Shown one piece after another: positions 18,210 to 29,345 of a stretch of 64,000 nucleotides of DNA. The translations under genes and the position numbers were made by a program. Numbering within the stretch: the first letter of the stretch is position 1; each line of letters starts with the position of its first letter. The notes under the pieces are model-generated. The model had not been told where the DNA came from, made no database searches, and was given only the letters and a program-made list of their open reading frames with translations. Source of the stretch: Clavibacter sp. (GTDB taxonomy: Bacteria; Actinomycetota; Actinomycetes; Nanopelagicales; Nanopelagicaceae); the NCBI GenBank assembly GCA_003569145.1, contig BGOH01000002.1, forward strand, positions 124,001-188,000. The letters are read 5' to 3'.

Positions 18210-19554
18210 GCCTCAACCTGATCAATACTGATTCGTTCCTGCTTCATTGAATCACGTTCTCTAATTGTTACCGCGTTGTCATTTAAAGTATCAAAGTCAA
18301 CAGTAATTGCATAAGGAGTACCAATCTCATCTTGTCTGCGATATCTCCGGCCAATTGCTCCAGCATCATCAAAGTCAACGCTCCAGTTCTTGCGAAGCGC
18401 TGCAGCTAAATCTCTTGCCTTAGGTGAGAGATCTGCATTTCTAGATAGCGGAAGAACTGCAACCTTTACTGGCGCTAATCGATAATCAAGACGGAGAACA
18501 ACTCTTTTCTCCATTTCCCCCTTGGAATTAGGCGCCTCATCTTCGCTATAGGCATCCATTAAGAAGGTAAGGGCGCAGCGATCAACGCCTGCTGCAGGCT
18601 CAATAACATAGGGAAACCAGCGCTCATTTTTTTCTTGGTCAAAGAAAGAGAGATCTTTGCCTGACTTTTCAGAGTGGGCCTTTAGATCAAAGTTGGTTCG
18701 ATTGGCAATTCCCTCAAGCTCTCCCCATTGGGTTCCGGCGAATTCAAAGTTATATTCAATATCAACAGTTCTCTTTGAGTAATGGGAGAGTTTCTCTTTA
18801 GGATGTTCAAAGAGACGAAGGCGCTGCGGATTAATTCCTAAATCAACATACCAAGCAAGTCTGGTATCAATCCACTTTTGATGCCACTCTTCATCACTTC
18901 CTGGGGCGACAAAAAACTCCATCTCCATCTGTTCAAATTCTCTAGTGCGGAAGATGAAATTTCCTGGAGTGATTTCATTTCTAAAAGATTTTCCAATCTG
19001 GCCAATTCCAAATGGCGGCTTCTTTCGAGCTGTTGTTGCCACATTATCAAAGTTAATAAAAATTCCTTGAGCAGTTTCGGTCTTAGGTATGCAAGACCTG
19101 ATTCATCCTCAACTGGTCCTAGGAAAGTTTTTAATAGCCCTGAGAATTGTTTTGGAACGGTGAACTTACCTTTGTTGCCACAATGCGGACAGTTAATTTC
19201 AGATAAAGATGTTGGCTTCTTTCCATGCTTTGCTTCATAAGCCTCTTCTAGATGATCAGCGCGATATCGTTTATGGCACTCGGTGCACTCAGTTAGCGGA
19301 TCACTAAAAGTTTCAACGTGTCCTGATGCTTCCCAAACTTCTTTAGCTAATATGACGCAGGAATCAAGACCAACAACATCCTCACGTCCTGTCACCATTG
19401 ATTTCCACCATTGGCGCTTAACGTTATTTTTTAACTCAACCCCAAGTGGGCCGTAATCCCAAGATGCGCGAAGACCGCCATAGATTTCAGATGAGGGAAA
19501 AACAAAGCCGCGCCTCTTGGCCAGGCTAACAATTACTTCAAGACGATCTGCCAT
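18179..19554 (-). CDS. glyS: Glycyl-tRNA synthetase, frameshifted
   Basis: This is the eukaryote/archaea-like single-chain class II enzyme used by actinobacteria. The N-part has [19 protein letters not shown] and [21 protein letters not shown] zinc-knuckle-like region follows (CTECHKR...CPHCG). The second part has [33 protein letters not shown] and a C-terminal anticodon-binding domain. The two parts are in different frames. Adding one base at the GG at 19079-19080 restores LRPETAQGIF, the conserved motif 2 region. The start is ATG at 19554 with GGAG nearby. Further upstream frames are not needed. An essential gene in this state strongly suggests a sequence error. Confidence 0.93.
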
Positions 19555-19671
19555 GGTGATCTCCATCCGGCTGGCTGCAGGCGGTGCGCACCGGTCGCAG
19601 TTCACAAAGGAAGCTGGGCGCAGGAACCAAATTTTACCCCCCGAGACACGCTTAAATCCCTTAACCCCCTT

Positions 19672-19690
19672 AATGAAAATGATTCTCATT
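19672..19690 (+). promoter_or_regulatory. Zur-like operator before the ZIP transporter gene
   Basis: AATGAAAATGATTCTCATT is an imperfect 19-base palindrome (AATGA-N-AAT-N-ATT-N-TCATT). It matches the general form of actinobacterial Zur boxes (TGAAAATGATTTTCA). It lies 19 bases before the ZIP start, where a repressor would block the promoter. The zur gene itself is at the right edge of this window. A Fur-type site has related symmetry and cannot be ruled out. Confidence 0.7.
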
Positions 19691-19708
19691 TGTGCTAACT
19701 TCTGCCCC

Positions 19709-20524
19709 ATGAACCTACCTATCCTTCTTGCCGCTGCAACCGCTTTAGCAACAGCAGCTGGCGGCCTGCTTGCACTGAAGGCTAAAGATCGCCTCCATCT
19801 AGTTCTTGGCCTTGCCGCCGGACTTCTTCTAGGTCTTGTCGCCTTTAATCTCTTGCCTGAAGTCTTTGAAATGTCTTCCGCAACACTTCTTGGAGCTCCT
19901 GCAGTTTCAGTAGCTCTTGTTGGTGGCTTTTTACTTCTTCATCTATATGAGAAGTTCTTTGGAACTCATGAACCAGCAGAGTCTGATTTCAGCGATGACC
20001 ATAAGCATCGCGTAAATGTTGCGGGAGGCCTTGGAGCTTTTGCGATGGCTGGCCATGTATTTCTTGATGGCCTAGCACTTGGAGTTGCTTTCACAATTGA
20101 TGAAAAACTTGGGATTGCAGTCTTTGTAGCTCTTCTTGTGCACGCATTTAGCGATGGATTAAACACTGTCTCGCTCCTTATTAAGAGCGGTAAGTGGACT
20201 AGCAAAGGTATCTGGCTAATTGGCGTTGACTCAATCGCCCGTATAAGCGGAGCTGCAGTTGGATCCAGCTTGGCCCTTAATGAGAATTTCACCGCGCTAT
20301 ATCTAGCAGCATTTGCCGGAATTCTTATCTATCTTGCAACAAGTCATATCCTTCCTGAGGCACATGCTCGTCATGAATCTCGTTGGACGCTAGTTTCAAC
20401 CATTGTTGGAGTCTTAATTATGTGGGGCTTGGTAAGTCAATTAGAAGTGCTTCATGCCCATGGAAGTGAATCAGGAATTGAACATAGCGATGAGGAAGTT
20501 CATGAAGATGAGGACAACGGGTGA
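19709..20524 (+). CDS. ZIP-family metal transporter
   Basis: From the ATG at 19709 the protein has 271 residues and about eight membrane helices. The ZIP signature histidine-aspartate pairs are seen in helix 4 ([10 protein letters not shown]) and helix 5 ([11 protein letters not shown]), with [10 protein letters not shown] further on. Acidic, histidine-rich ends ([21 protein letters not shown]) probably bind metal. ZIP proteins import Zn2+ or related divalent metals. The upstream Zur-like palindrome indicates zinc-repressed expression. The spacing from operator to ATG leaves little room for a leader. A longer frame reaching back to 19517 runs through glyS and the promoter and is not used. Confidence 0.88.
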   Translation: MNLPILLAAATALATAAGGLLALKAKDRLHLVLGLAAGLLLGLVAFNLLPEVFEMSSATLLGAPAVSVALVGGFLLLHLYEKFFGTHEPAESDFSDDHKHRVNVAGGLGAFAMAGHVFLDGLALGVAFTIDEKLGIAVFVALLVHAFSDGLNTVSLLIKSGKWTSKGIWLIGVDSIARISGAAVGSSLALNENFTALYLAAFAGILIYLATSHILPEAHARHESRWTLVSTIVGVLIMWGLVSQLEVLHAHGSESGIEHSDEEVHEDEDNG

Positions 20525-20537
20525 TATTTACCCTGCT

Positions 20538-20559
20538 AAACTCAAATAAATGAGTTTTT
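20538..20559 (+). terminator. Terminator between convergent ZIP and thioredoxin-fold genes
   Basis: AAACTCA (20538-20544) pairs with TGAGTTT (20551-20557) around AATAAA and is followed by a T run. On the minus strand the same stem also ends in TTT, so it may work in both directions. It sits just after the ZIP stop codon and just beyond the restored stop of the leftward gene. Confidence 0.72.
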
Positions 20560-21168
20560 AAGCTCTATTCAAGATAGGACCAACGGTCCTGCTTCTCTTA
20601 ATTTCAAAAAATCCTGGATAACTTGCTGCAAGTAATACTCCATCCCATAACTTTCCAGCCTCTTCTCCCTTTGGAGCAGGAGAAATGACCGGACCAAAAA
20701 TGCCGTTCCCTCAACTGCAATTATTGGAGTGCCCACATCACTTCCAACCAGAGCTATTCCTGCCTCATGGCTAGCAATAATTGCATTATCAAATTTGGAG
20801 TCACTCTCTGCGCTAGCTAGATTTTCATCTGCGCCAACTTCTTTAAGGGCTTGAGTGAATAACTCCTTACCCACTTCCATCTTCTTTAAGTGAATTCTTG
20901 ATGAGATGGCGGTATAGAGCGGAAGTGTTATCTCTTTACCGTTTTTCTCTTGCGCAGCAGCAATGACTCTGGTTGCTTGCCAGGAGCGAATTAGCCTTGC
21001 TCTATATTCTGGCGCCAAATCCTTATCCTTATTGAGGTGGGCAAGACTAAATAGATTCCAAGTAATAGAAATATCTCTTATCTTCTCAACTTCCAATAGC
21101 CAACGCGATGTCATAAATGCCCAAGGACAGATTGGATCAAACCAGAACTGCACATTACTTTTACTCAT
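20558..21168 (-). CDS. DsbA-fold protein, Rv2466c-like, frameshifted
   Basis: The N-part FWFDPICPWAFMTSRWLLEVEKIRDI and the order of later motifs match the actinobacterial DsbA-like family typified by Mycobacterium tuberculosis Rv2466c, a mycothiol-dependent reductase. Rv2466c has CPWC; this protein has CPWA, so only the nucleophilic cysteine is kept. The frame breaks at the A5 run 20696-20700. Adding one base gives AFFGPVISPAPKGEEAGKLW, then YPGFFEIKRSRTVGPIL and a stop at 20558-20560, restoring the family C-terminus. The ATG at 21168 has GAAAGG ahead and follows the uppS stop by one base. Confidence 0.85.
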
Positions 21169-21169
21169 T

Positions 21170-21892
21170 TCAAGCCTTTCCGAATCGACGGTCACGTTTG
21201 GAGTAAATCTCTATTGCCTGCCAGAGCGTCTGCCTAGTCACATCGGGCCAGAGCACATCCATAAAGACTAGCTCAGCATAAGCCGACTGCCAGATCAAAA
21301 AGTTTGATGTCCTCTGCTCACCAGAGGATCTTAGAAATAGATCTACATCACTCATCCCTGGCTCATCGAGATATTTAGCAAAGAGACGCTCATTTATCTG
21401 ATCTGCTCTGATTTTCTTCTTTGCTAGATCTCTTGCAATCTCCTGGGCTGCAGATGCAATCTCAGCTCTGCCTCCATAATTAATACACATATTTAAGGTT
21501 AAGACTTTATTCTTCTTAGTTAACTCTTGAGCAATCTCAAGTTCTTCGATTACCGACTTCCATAACCGCTTAGGAGCGCCAACCCAGCGGATCCTTACCC
21601 CCATCTCATTCATCTGATCTCGCCTGCGCCTAATAACATCGCGATTAAAGCCCATTAAGAATTTCACTTCATCAGGAGATCTCCGCCAATTCTCTGTTGA
21701 GAAAGCAAAGGCTGATAGCTCTTTAACTCCAATTTCAATTGCGCCTTGGACTACATCAAATAAGGCCGCCTCCCCAGCTTCATGCCCCTTTGTTCTTGCA
21801 AGGCCGCGCGCTTTTGCCCATCTACCATTTCCATCCATAACAAGTGCCACATGGTGAGGGATTTTTTCTTTAGCAATTTTTGGCGCTTTCAC
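21170..21892 (-). CDS. uppS: Cis-prenyl diphosphate synthase (UppS family)
   Basis: The protein has 240 residues. It extends isoprenyl diphosphate with cis units to make the C50-C55 lipid carrier for peptidoglycan. [17 protein letters not shown] carries the catalytic aspartate. [31 protein letters not shown] and [25 protein letters not shown] are further signatures. The GTG start overlaps the recO stop by four bases. recO-uppS order is common in actinobacteria. Whether the product is C50 or C55 cannot be read from sequence. Confidence 0.95.
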   Translation of the reverse strand: MKAPKIAKEKIPHHVALVMDGNGRWAKARGLARTKGHEAGEAALFDVVQGAIEIGVKELSAFAFSTENWRRSPDEVKFLMGFNRDVIRRRRDQMNEMGVRIRWVGAPKRLWKSVIEELEIAQELTKKNKVLTLNMCINYGGRAEIASAAQEIARDLAKKKIRADQINERLFAKYLDEPGMSDVDLFLRSSGEQRTSNFLIWQSAYAELVFMDVLWPDVTRQTLWQAIEIYSKRDRRFGKA

Positions 21893-22632
21893 AAGATCAC
21901 TCTTTCAACCATGGGAAGAGAGCGCAAGTTTCGCTCTAGATGCCATTGCAAGTATGCAGCAATTAAGCCTGAGGCCTCTCTGCGATTTTTTAGCTCGCTC
22001 TGCTCGGCTGACTTCCAATCGCCACTTACTAAATCTGACATTAATTGCAGAGTTTCAAGTGCTGGTGTTGCCGAAGCTGAGGGACGACAATCTAAACAAA
22101 CTGATCCTCCGCCAACTAGAGAGAAGTATTTATGTGGTCCTGGCGCTTCACACCTTGAGCAAATTGTCATCGATGGGGCATAACCAGCAATTGACAGTGA
22201 GCGAAGTAGATAAGCATCAAGAATTAGTGAAGGATCATGGCTCTGATGCGCAAGTGATTTAAGTGCGCCAGTTAGAAGAAGGAATTGTTGGAGCGCTGGC
22301 TCTCCCTCGTTATTTGTAAAGCGCTCAGCAGTTTCTAAAATCGCAGAGGCAATAGTCCACCTCTGATAATCACCAGAGATCGCATCGCCATAATTTTCAA
22401 TAGCTTCAACTTGAGTAACGACATCAAAAGTCTTTCCGGTGTAGAGCTGGATATCAACATAACTAGCTGGCTCAAGCCTTGCGCCAAACTTTGATTTAGT
22501 CCTTCTAACTCCCTTTGCAACAGCTCTTATACGACCGCGCTGCCTTGAAAAGAGCGTGACAATGCGATCTGCCTCCCCAAGCTTCTGGGTTCTGATAACA
22601 ACTGCCTCATCACGATAGAGCGCCACAGGCAC
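21889..22632 (-). CDS. recO: DNA repair protein RecO
   Basis: The protein has 247 residues. RecO anneals ssDNA and loads RecA with RecR. An N-terminal OB fold ([45 protein letters not shown]) is followed by a helical domain with a zinc-binding four-cysteine site (CSRCEAPG ... CLDCR). It follows leuA by 16 bases and overlaps uppS, so it sits inside the leu-led operon. Confidence 0.93.
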   Translation of the reverse strand: MPVALYRDEAVVIRTQKLGEADRIVTLFSRQRGRIRAVAKGVRRTKSKFGARLEPASYVDIQLYTGKTFDVVTQVEAIENYGDAISGDYQRWTIASAILETAERFTNNEGEPALQQFLLLTGALKSLAHQSHDPSLILDAYLLRSLSIAGYAPSMTICSRCEAPGPHKYFSLVGGGSVCLDCRPSASATPALETLQLMSDLVSGDWKSAEQSELKNRREASGLIAAYLQWHLERNLRSLPMVERVIL

Positions 22633-22648
22633 AACTTAGAGCAGATGG

Positions 22649-24382
<1,734 letters not shown>

Positions 24383-24404
24383 TTATTAGGTTTCATTGCT
24401 ACCG

Positions 24405-24446
24405 ATAACCGGTGCGTTAAAACCCCGAAGCGAGGAGACCGGTTAT
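24405..24446 (-). promoter_or_regulatory. Nested stem-loops of the leuA attenuator
   Basis: ATAACCGGT (24405-24413) and ACCGGTTAT (24438-24446) form a perfect nine-pair outer stem. One arm overlaps the stop codon of the leader peptide. Inside it, on the minus strand, CCTC-GCTTC-GGGG forms a small hairpin followed by TTTT (about 24419-24435), resembling a terminator. A ribosome near the leader stop would disrupt the outer stem. Which state terminates is inference. Confidence 0.6.
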
Positions 24447-24517
24447 TTGGCCTCGCCACGGCAGCGAAGAAGGAGTGTGCTCAGAAGAGCTAGAAGTAAT
24501 AATTCGCTGCGTAACAT
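24443..24517 (-). CDS. leuL: Leucine-rich leader peptide of leuA
   Basis: This is a 24-codon frame with ten leucines, in clusters of four, two and three after an early single one (residues 2, 6-9, 11-12 and 15-17). Five different leucine codons are used. It ends RGEAK and stop, 78 bases before leuA, inside a region rich in inverted repeats. Leader peptides of this kind sense charged tRNA-Leu by ribosome stalling, and attenuation of leuA has been described for actinobacteria. It starts 23 bases after the glnA2 stop, with a weak AGG upstream. Confidence 0.85.
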   Translation of the reverse strand: MLRSELLLLALLSTLLLRCRGEAK

Positions 24518-24539
24518 GGGCCTAAGGTTAGCCAAGGCC

Positions 24540-25856
24540 TTATAACACTGGCAAATAGCGATCAAGTTCAAAGGCTGTAACCTGCTTGGAGTACTCCAGC
24601 CATTCGGCTCGCTTATTACGAAGGAAATAATCAAAGAGATGCTCACCTAGGCACTGCCTAACCAATTCACTCTCCTGCATCGCCAAAATCGCCTCATTAA
24701 GATCGGCAGGAAGGCTTGCTGGACTCTCATCAATGCCTAATTCATAGCCGCTCTCAACACCCTTAAGTCCTGCCGCAATAGTGACGGCAAAAGCTAGATA
24801 AGGATTACAAGCTGAATCTGGGGCTCTAAATTCAATTCTGGTTGAGTTTTCTTTATTTGGTTTATAGCGCGGAATTCTTATCATCGCATCGCGATTTTGC
24901 GCGCCCCAACTTATCTTTGCTGGTGCCTCTCCCCCGCCATGGAGGCGTTTATAAGAGTTAACCCATTGATTAGTAACTGCAATAAATTCTGGCGCATGTT
25001 TGAGAATTCCAGCAATAAATGATTTGCCAACATTTGATAGCTCACCACTTGTTGATCCATCTTTATAGAAGGCATTTTTCTCACCTTCAAAGAGTGAGAA
25101 GTGAGTATGCATTCCTGAACCAGGGTGTTCGGTAAAAGGCTTTGGCATAAATGATGCATGACAGCCTTGATCCAGTGCTACCTCTTTAATGATATGGCGA
25201 AATGTCATTATGTTATCGGCGGTACTTAGCGCATCTGCATATCGCAGATCTATCTCCTGCTGGCCTGGAGCTACTTCATGATGGCTAAATTCAACAGAGA
25301 CCCCCATCGCCTCTAGCAGAGTAATTGCCTGCCTGCGAAAATCTTGACCGATAGCAATTGGAGTTTGATCAAAGTAACCACCAGCATCAACTGGAGTTGG
25401 TTTTACTCCTAAAGCTGGCGCATCTTTAAATAGGAAGAATTCAATCTCTGGATGGGTGTAGCAGGTATATCCCATCTTGGCTGCTTTCTCTAACACTCTC
25501 TTCAATACATTTCTTGAATCAGCTGGAGATGGCGCAGAGTCAGGAAGTGCGATGTCGCAGAAAATTCTTGCTGCCCCTGGTTTTTCAGTTCGCCATGGAA
25601 GAATTGAAAATGTTGCAGGATCTGGTTTTAGCAACATATCTGATTCACTGCCGCGGGCAAAACCCTCAATTGCAGAGCCATCAAAGCCAATTCCTTCAGC
25701 AAAGGCATTTTCAAGCTCTGGCGGGGCAATCGCAACAGATTTTAGAAATCCCAGAACGTCAGTAAACCAGAGACGAACAAAGCGAATATCGCGCTCTTCT
25801 AGGGTGCGAAGAACGAATTCCTTCTGCTTTGCTATCTCAATATCCTCTTTAGCCAT
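24540..25856 (-). CDS. glnA2: Glutamine synthetase, GlnA2-type
   Basis: The protein has 438 residues. It makes glutamine from glutamate, ammonia and ATP. The N-terminus (QKEFVLRTLEERDIRFVRLW) is diagnostic of the actinobacterial GlnA2 group. GIGFDGSAIEGFA, HPEIEFFLF, VEFSHHEVAPGQQEIDLR, KPFTEHPGSGMHTHFSL and NRDAMIRIP cover the substrate and metal sites. The short C-terminus lacks the usual adenylylation-loop tyrosine motif of GlnA1, so covalent control is unlikely. It precedes leuL-leuA on the same strand and follows cysE by 57 bases. Confidence 0.92.
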   Translation of the reverse strand: MAKEDIEIAKQKEFVLRTLEERDIRFVRLWFTDVLGFLKSVAIAPPELENAFAEGIGFDGSAIEGFARGSESDMLLKPDPATFSILPWRTEKPGAARIFCDIALPDSAPSPADSRNVLKRVLEKAAKMGYTCYTHPEIEFFLFKDAPALGVKPTPVDAGGYFDQTPIAIGQDFRRQAITLLEAMGVSVEFSHHEVAPGQQEIDLRYADALSTADNIMTFRHIIKEVALDQGCHASFMPKPFTEHPGSGMHTHFSLFEGEKNAFYKDGSTSGELSNVGKSFIAGILKHAPEFIAVTNQWVNSYKRLHGGGEAPAKISWGAQNRDAMIRIPRYKPNKENSTRIEFRAPDSACNPYLAFAVTIAAGLKGVESGYELGIDESPASLPADLNEAILAMQESELVRQCLGEHLFDYFLRNKRAEWLEYSKQVTAFELDRYLPVL

Positions 25857-25913
25857 GGGCGCATGATGCCCGCCTTTAGTTACGGCTATGTTAACTAGGC
25901 TTAAAAATGAGCC

Positions 25914-26420
25914 TTAGATAGCAAATTGCTCTGAGGCATCGATATCACTCTGCGGTGAAACATCTTTAACCACCACAGAATTAGCGCTGATGCGAACCCC
26001 ATCGCCAATTTTGATATCGCCAAGGACTCTTGCTCCCGCCCCAATAACAACTCTGTTGCCAATAGTTGGATGGCGTTTGCCATTTTCAAAAGTTCTAGCG
26101 CCAAGAGTGACATCGTGATAAATCATTACATCATCGCCAATTACCGTTGTCTCGCCAATTACTACCCCCATACCGTGATCGATAAAGAAGCGCTTACCAA
26201 TCTTGGCTGCCGGATGAATCTCTATTCCAGTAATACTTCTAATCCAATTAGAATAGATTCGGGAGATTAGCTTTAATTTTCTATTCCAGAGCCAATGGCA
26301 GATGCGATAACCCCAGAGCGCATGAACCCCAGGATAGGTAAGAAATACTTCTAACTTATTTCTGGCAGCCGGATCTCTTGATAGCGCTGTCTCTAGATCT
26401 TGACTTATTACTTTAAACAT
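25914..26420 (-). CDS. cysE: Serine O-acetyltransferase
   Basis: The protein has 168 residues. It acetylates serine for cysteine synthesis. The N-terminal helices include [30 protein letters not shown]. The left-handed beta-helix with hexapeptide repeats begins [32 protein letters not shown] and ends [16 protein letters not shown]. It is at the short end for the family, and its last 13 residues do not match the usual VVGIP-like tail. No frame restores one, so this looks natural. It starts four bases after the cysK stop, an evident cysK-cysE operon. Confidence 0.92.
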   Translation of the reverse strand: MFKVISQDLETALSRDPAARNKLEVFLTYPGVHALWGYRICHWLWNRKLKLISRIYSNWIRSITGIEIHPAAKIGKRFFIDHGMGVVIGETTVIGDDVMIYHDVTLGARTFENGKRHPTIGNRVVIGAGARVLGDIKIGDGVRISANSVVVKDVSPQSDIDASEQFAI

Positions 26421-26424
26421 CTTT

Positions 26425-27354
26425 TTATGAATCCATTAAGTCTTGATAGAGAATGGTTGATAGATATCGCTCGCCAAATGATGGAATGATTACAACAATA
26501 TTTTTACCAGCAAACTCTTTTCGCCTTGCAACTTGGGCAGCTGCCCAGAGCGCACCCCCTGATGAAATTCCAGCAAGGATTCCCTCCTCAGCTGCTGCTC
26601 GCCTTGCATACTTGACTGCATCTTCAGCGCTTACATCTAGGACTTCGTCGTAAACGCTTCGATCAAGAATTGGTGGAATGAAATTTGGACCAATTCCTTG
26701 AATTGGATGTCCGCCAGGCTTTCCGCCATTGAGAATAGGAGAAGCAGCAGGCTCAACAGCAAATATCTTCACTTCAGGCTTTCTTGACTTCAATACCTGA
26801 CCAATTCCAGTGATAGTTCCGCCGGTGCCAATTCCAGCAACTACTGCATCAACTAGGCCATCAGTATCGCGCCAAATCTCCTCCGCAGTTGTTCTTCTAT
26901 GAACTTCTGGGTTTGCTTCATTTTCAAATTGGCGGACCATAACTGCGCCATTTGCTCCTAGCTCCTCTGCCTTAGCAACGGCGCCTTTCATTCCCTCTGC
27001 TGCTGGAGTAAGGACTAGCTCTGCGCCAAATGCTCTAAGAAGTGTGCGTCGCTCTTTTGACATTGAATCTGGCATGGTGAGAATCGTTTTATAGCCGCGA
27101 GCCGCCCCAACCATTGCAAGTGCGATTCCGGTATTTCCAGATGTAGCCTCAACGATTGTTCCACCAGGCTTTAGAGCTCCGCTTTTTTCTGCGGCATCAA
27201 CCATAGCGATGCCAATTCGATCTTTAACCGTGCTCGTTGGGTTGTAAAACTCCAACTTGGCATAGACAGTTGCCTCGGCCCCATCTGTGATTCGATTTAG
27301 CCTAACTAGCGGGGTATTGCCATAGACCTGAGTGATATTTTCATAAACCTTCAT
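26425..27354 (-). CDS. cysK: Cysteine synthase (O-acetylserine sulfhydrylase)
   Basis: The protein has 309 residues. This PLP enzyme joins O-acetylserine with sulfide. The PLP lysine lies in [14 protein letters not shown] near residue 43. The substrate loop is TSGNTGIAL, the phosphate loop [10 protein letters not shown], and [10 protein letters not shown] closes the site. The C-terminal tail [19 protein letters not shown] is the CysE-binding type. It is followed after four bases by cysE, so the two probably form the cysteine synthase complex. Confidence 0.95.
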   Translation of the reverse strand: MKVYENITQVYGNTPLVRLNRITDGAEATVYAKLEFYNPTSTVKDRIGIAMVDAAEKSGALKPGGTIVEATSGNTGIALAMVGAARGYKTILTMPDSMSKERRTLLRAFGAELVLTPAAEGMKGAVAKAEELGANGAVMVRQFENEANPEVHRRTTAEEIWRDTDGLVDAVVAGIGTGGTITGIGQVLKSRKPEVKIFAVEPAASPILNGGKPGGHPIQGIGPNFIPPILDRSVYDEVLDVSAEDAVKYARRAAAEEGILAGISSGGALWAAAQVARRKEFAGKNIVVIIPSFGERYLSTILYQDLMDS

Positions 27355-27416
27355 AATCTTCTCCTAAGTAAATTTATTTAAAATGGAATTAAATGAAAGC
27401 GCCTTAAGCGCAAGAA

Positions 27417-27588
27417 ATGCTTATTGAATTTCGAGAATTCTTAAATTACAAACAGCAGATTGCTGATGCCCTGCGACCAAAATCGATTACGCGTCGGCGC
27501 GTGAAGAACCAGGAGCGAATCGAAGCCATAGCACGAAGTTTAGGCGAAATAATAAATAGCGCTACTTGCAAAGACTTTGCAAGTTTTT
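27417..27588 (+). other. Possible small gene or small RNA on plus strand
   Basis: The gap between cysK and nadE contains a frame from 27417 whose product is basic and looks protein-like (KSITRRRVKNQERIEAIARSLG). It has no clear ribosome site and as read would run into the 3' end of nadE. A strong rightward terminator at 27564-27588 has no other upstream gene to serve. So either a short protein, possibly ending near 27555 in a shifted frame, or a small RNA is transcribed here. I do not recognise it. Confidence 0.35.
27564..27588 (+). terminator. Rightward terminator 3' of nadE
   Basis: ACTTGCAAAG (27564-27573) and CTTTGCAAGT (27575-27584) are perfect inverted copies around one base, followed by TTTTT. 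The T tract is on the plus strand only. The leftward nadE stop lies directly beside it, but on that strand no U run follows the stem. It therefore implies a rightward transcript from the gap to its left. Confidence 0.7.
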
Positions 27589-29274
27589 CTAACTCTCTTT
27601 CCACCTTGAGGTCATTGGCAAACGTCTATCTTTACCAAAAGCAATTGGTGAGACTTTAGGCCCAGGTGGATATTGCCGCCTCTTATATTCAGCTTTATCA
27701 ACCATTGCTACCACCCGATCAACTAAGGCCTTATCAAAGCCTGATGCAATGATCTTTGTGGCATCGATATTTTTCTCAATATAAAGCTTTAAAACTTGAT
27801 CAAGAAGCTCATAATCAGGGAGAGAGTCGCTATCTCTCTGGCCTGGAGATAGCTCCGCACTTGGCGCCTTCTCAATTGAGTTAACTGGAATTAGCCCCTT
27901 GCCCCCGGCCTGGCTATTGCGCCATCTAGCAAGGCGCCAGATATCTACTTTGAAGATATCTTTTATCGGAGCAAAGCCGCCTACCGCATCGCCGTATAGC
28001 GTTGAATAACCCACAGCTAGCTCTGACTTATTGCCTGTTGCAAGAATTAAATGACCTCGCTGATTTGAAAGTCCCATCAGTAGCGAGCCTCTAACTCGGG
28101 CTTGGATATTTTCTTCAGCAAGGCCTGAGAGCTCAATCGCGCTTTGAAAACTACTGACAACTCCGCCAATTTCAATAATCTCATAGCCAATACCAAGATT
28201 TTCAGCCAACTCTTTAGCATCTGATATCGAGTGCGTTGATGAATACTTACTTGGCATAAGTAGGCCATAGACGCTCTCTTTGCCGAGGGCATCAACTGCC
28301 AATCTTGCAGTGAGTGCTGAATCAATTCCGCCTGAGAGGCCAAGGGCGACCGATTTAAAACCATTCTTAGATACATAATCTTTGAGGCCAACTACTAGCG
28401 CCTTCCAGATTTCTTCCTCATCAGATAGCGATGGAGCAATCAGAGTTCTTGCTGCCCCTTTATCTTTCTTGATTGCTCCGCTCAAAACCAGATCAGGTGA
28501 ACCGCTTTCTATCTCGCATTCAATATCAACAATATTTAGCGAGCTTTCAAATTGTTCAGATTTTGCAATTACCTCGCCATTGCTATCTAAGGCAAATGAA
28601 CCTCCATCAAAAACTAGATCATCCTGAGCCCCAACCATATTTAGATAGACCAGCGGGCAGCCCAATTGCTTAACTCTCTTTCTTGCAAGATCTAGCCTTA
28701 CTCCATCTTTATCCCGCTCAAAAGGGCTGCCATTGGCAACTAGCAAAATTCCAGGATTTGCCTTGCTTAAATTGGCAACAGGGCCGCCTTCTTGCCAGAT
28801 ATCTTCACAGATTGCTAGCGCGATATCGATAGAGCCAAAGCGAATTACTAGGCTCTTATCTCCCCGCCCAAAATTTCTAAACTCATCAAAGACGCCATAA
28901 TTTGGTAGATGGTGTTTGACATATTTACCAACAACTTTTCCTCGATGGATTGCAGCTAGAGCATTCTCAGGCTTTTCATTCTGGTCTAGATATCCAATAA
29001 TGATTAAGAGCTCTCCGCCCCCGATTTTTTCTATCTGCTCTGCTAGTTCATTAACGCGTTTTTTTGAGGCGCTTTGAAATGCAGGCCTTAGGGCAAGGTC
29101 CTCGACTGGATAGCCAGTTAAAACCATCTCAGAGAAGAGAACTACATCAGCCCCGCTTACTAGCGCCTCTTTAACTGCGTCAAGAATTAATTGGCTATTG
29201 CCCTCTAAGTCGCCCAAGACAGGATTGATCTGGGCCATCGCAATTCTTAGCGGAGCGCTCTTGGCTGTAGGCAT
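27589..29274 (-). CDS. nadE: Glutamine-dependent NAD+ synthetase
   Basis: The protein has 561 residues, the two-domain form. The N-terminal nitrilase-like glutaminase has the Glu-Lys-Cys set in FSEMVLTGYP, KHHLPNYGVFDEFRNF and ALAICEDIWQEGG. The C-terminal synthetase has the PP-loop LGLSGGIDSALTARLA, GNKSELAVGYSTLYGD and a C-terminal KRRQYPPGPKVSPIAFGKDRRLP. It amidates deamido-NAD using glutamine-derived ammonia. It is divergent from panB with a 71-base gap. Confidence 0.95.
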   Translation of the reverse strand: MPTAKSAPLRIAMAQINPVLGDLEGNSQLILDAVKEALVSGADVVLFSEMVLTGYPVEDLALRPAFQSASKKRVNELAEQIEKIGGGELLIIIGYLDQNEKPENALAAIHRGKVVGKYVKHHLPNYGVFDEFRNFGRGDKSLVIRFGSIDIALAICEDIWQEGGPVANLSKANPGILLVANGSPFERDKDGVRLDLARKRVKQLGCPLVYLNMVGAQDDLVFDGGSFALDSNGEVIAKSEQFESSLNIVDIECEIESGSPDLVLSGAIKKDKGAARTLIAPSLSDEEEIWKALVVGLKDYVSKNGFKSVALGLSGGIDSALTARLAVDALGKESVYGLLMPSKYSSTHSISDAKELAENLGIGYEIIEIGGVVSSFQSAIELSGLAEENIQARVRGSLLMGLSNQRGHLILATGNKSELAVGYSTLYGDAVGGFAPIKDIFKVDIWRLARWRNSQAGGKGLIPVNSIEKAPSAELSPGQRDSDSLPDYELLDQVLKLYIEKNIDATKIIASGFDKALVDRVVAMVDKAEYKRRQYPPGPKVSPIAFGKDRRLPMTSRWKES

Positions 29275-29345
29275 AGTTCAAGAGTACCGATAGACTCCAC
29301 TTTGTAATCCCGGGGACCGCACTTGGCCTCGAGGAAGGAAAGTAA

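Noticed and set aside
18838-19710. A separate 290-residue protein beginning in the ZIP promoter region
   Set aside because: Its N-terminal extension crosses the Zur-like site, and its C-terminal tail is the out-of-frame continuation of glyS; the true start is 19554.
25914-26420. Frameshift at the 3' end of cysE
   Set aside because: The tail is unusual, but none of the other frames restores a standard CysE C-terminus, so it is left as a natural short form.
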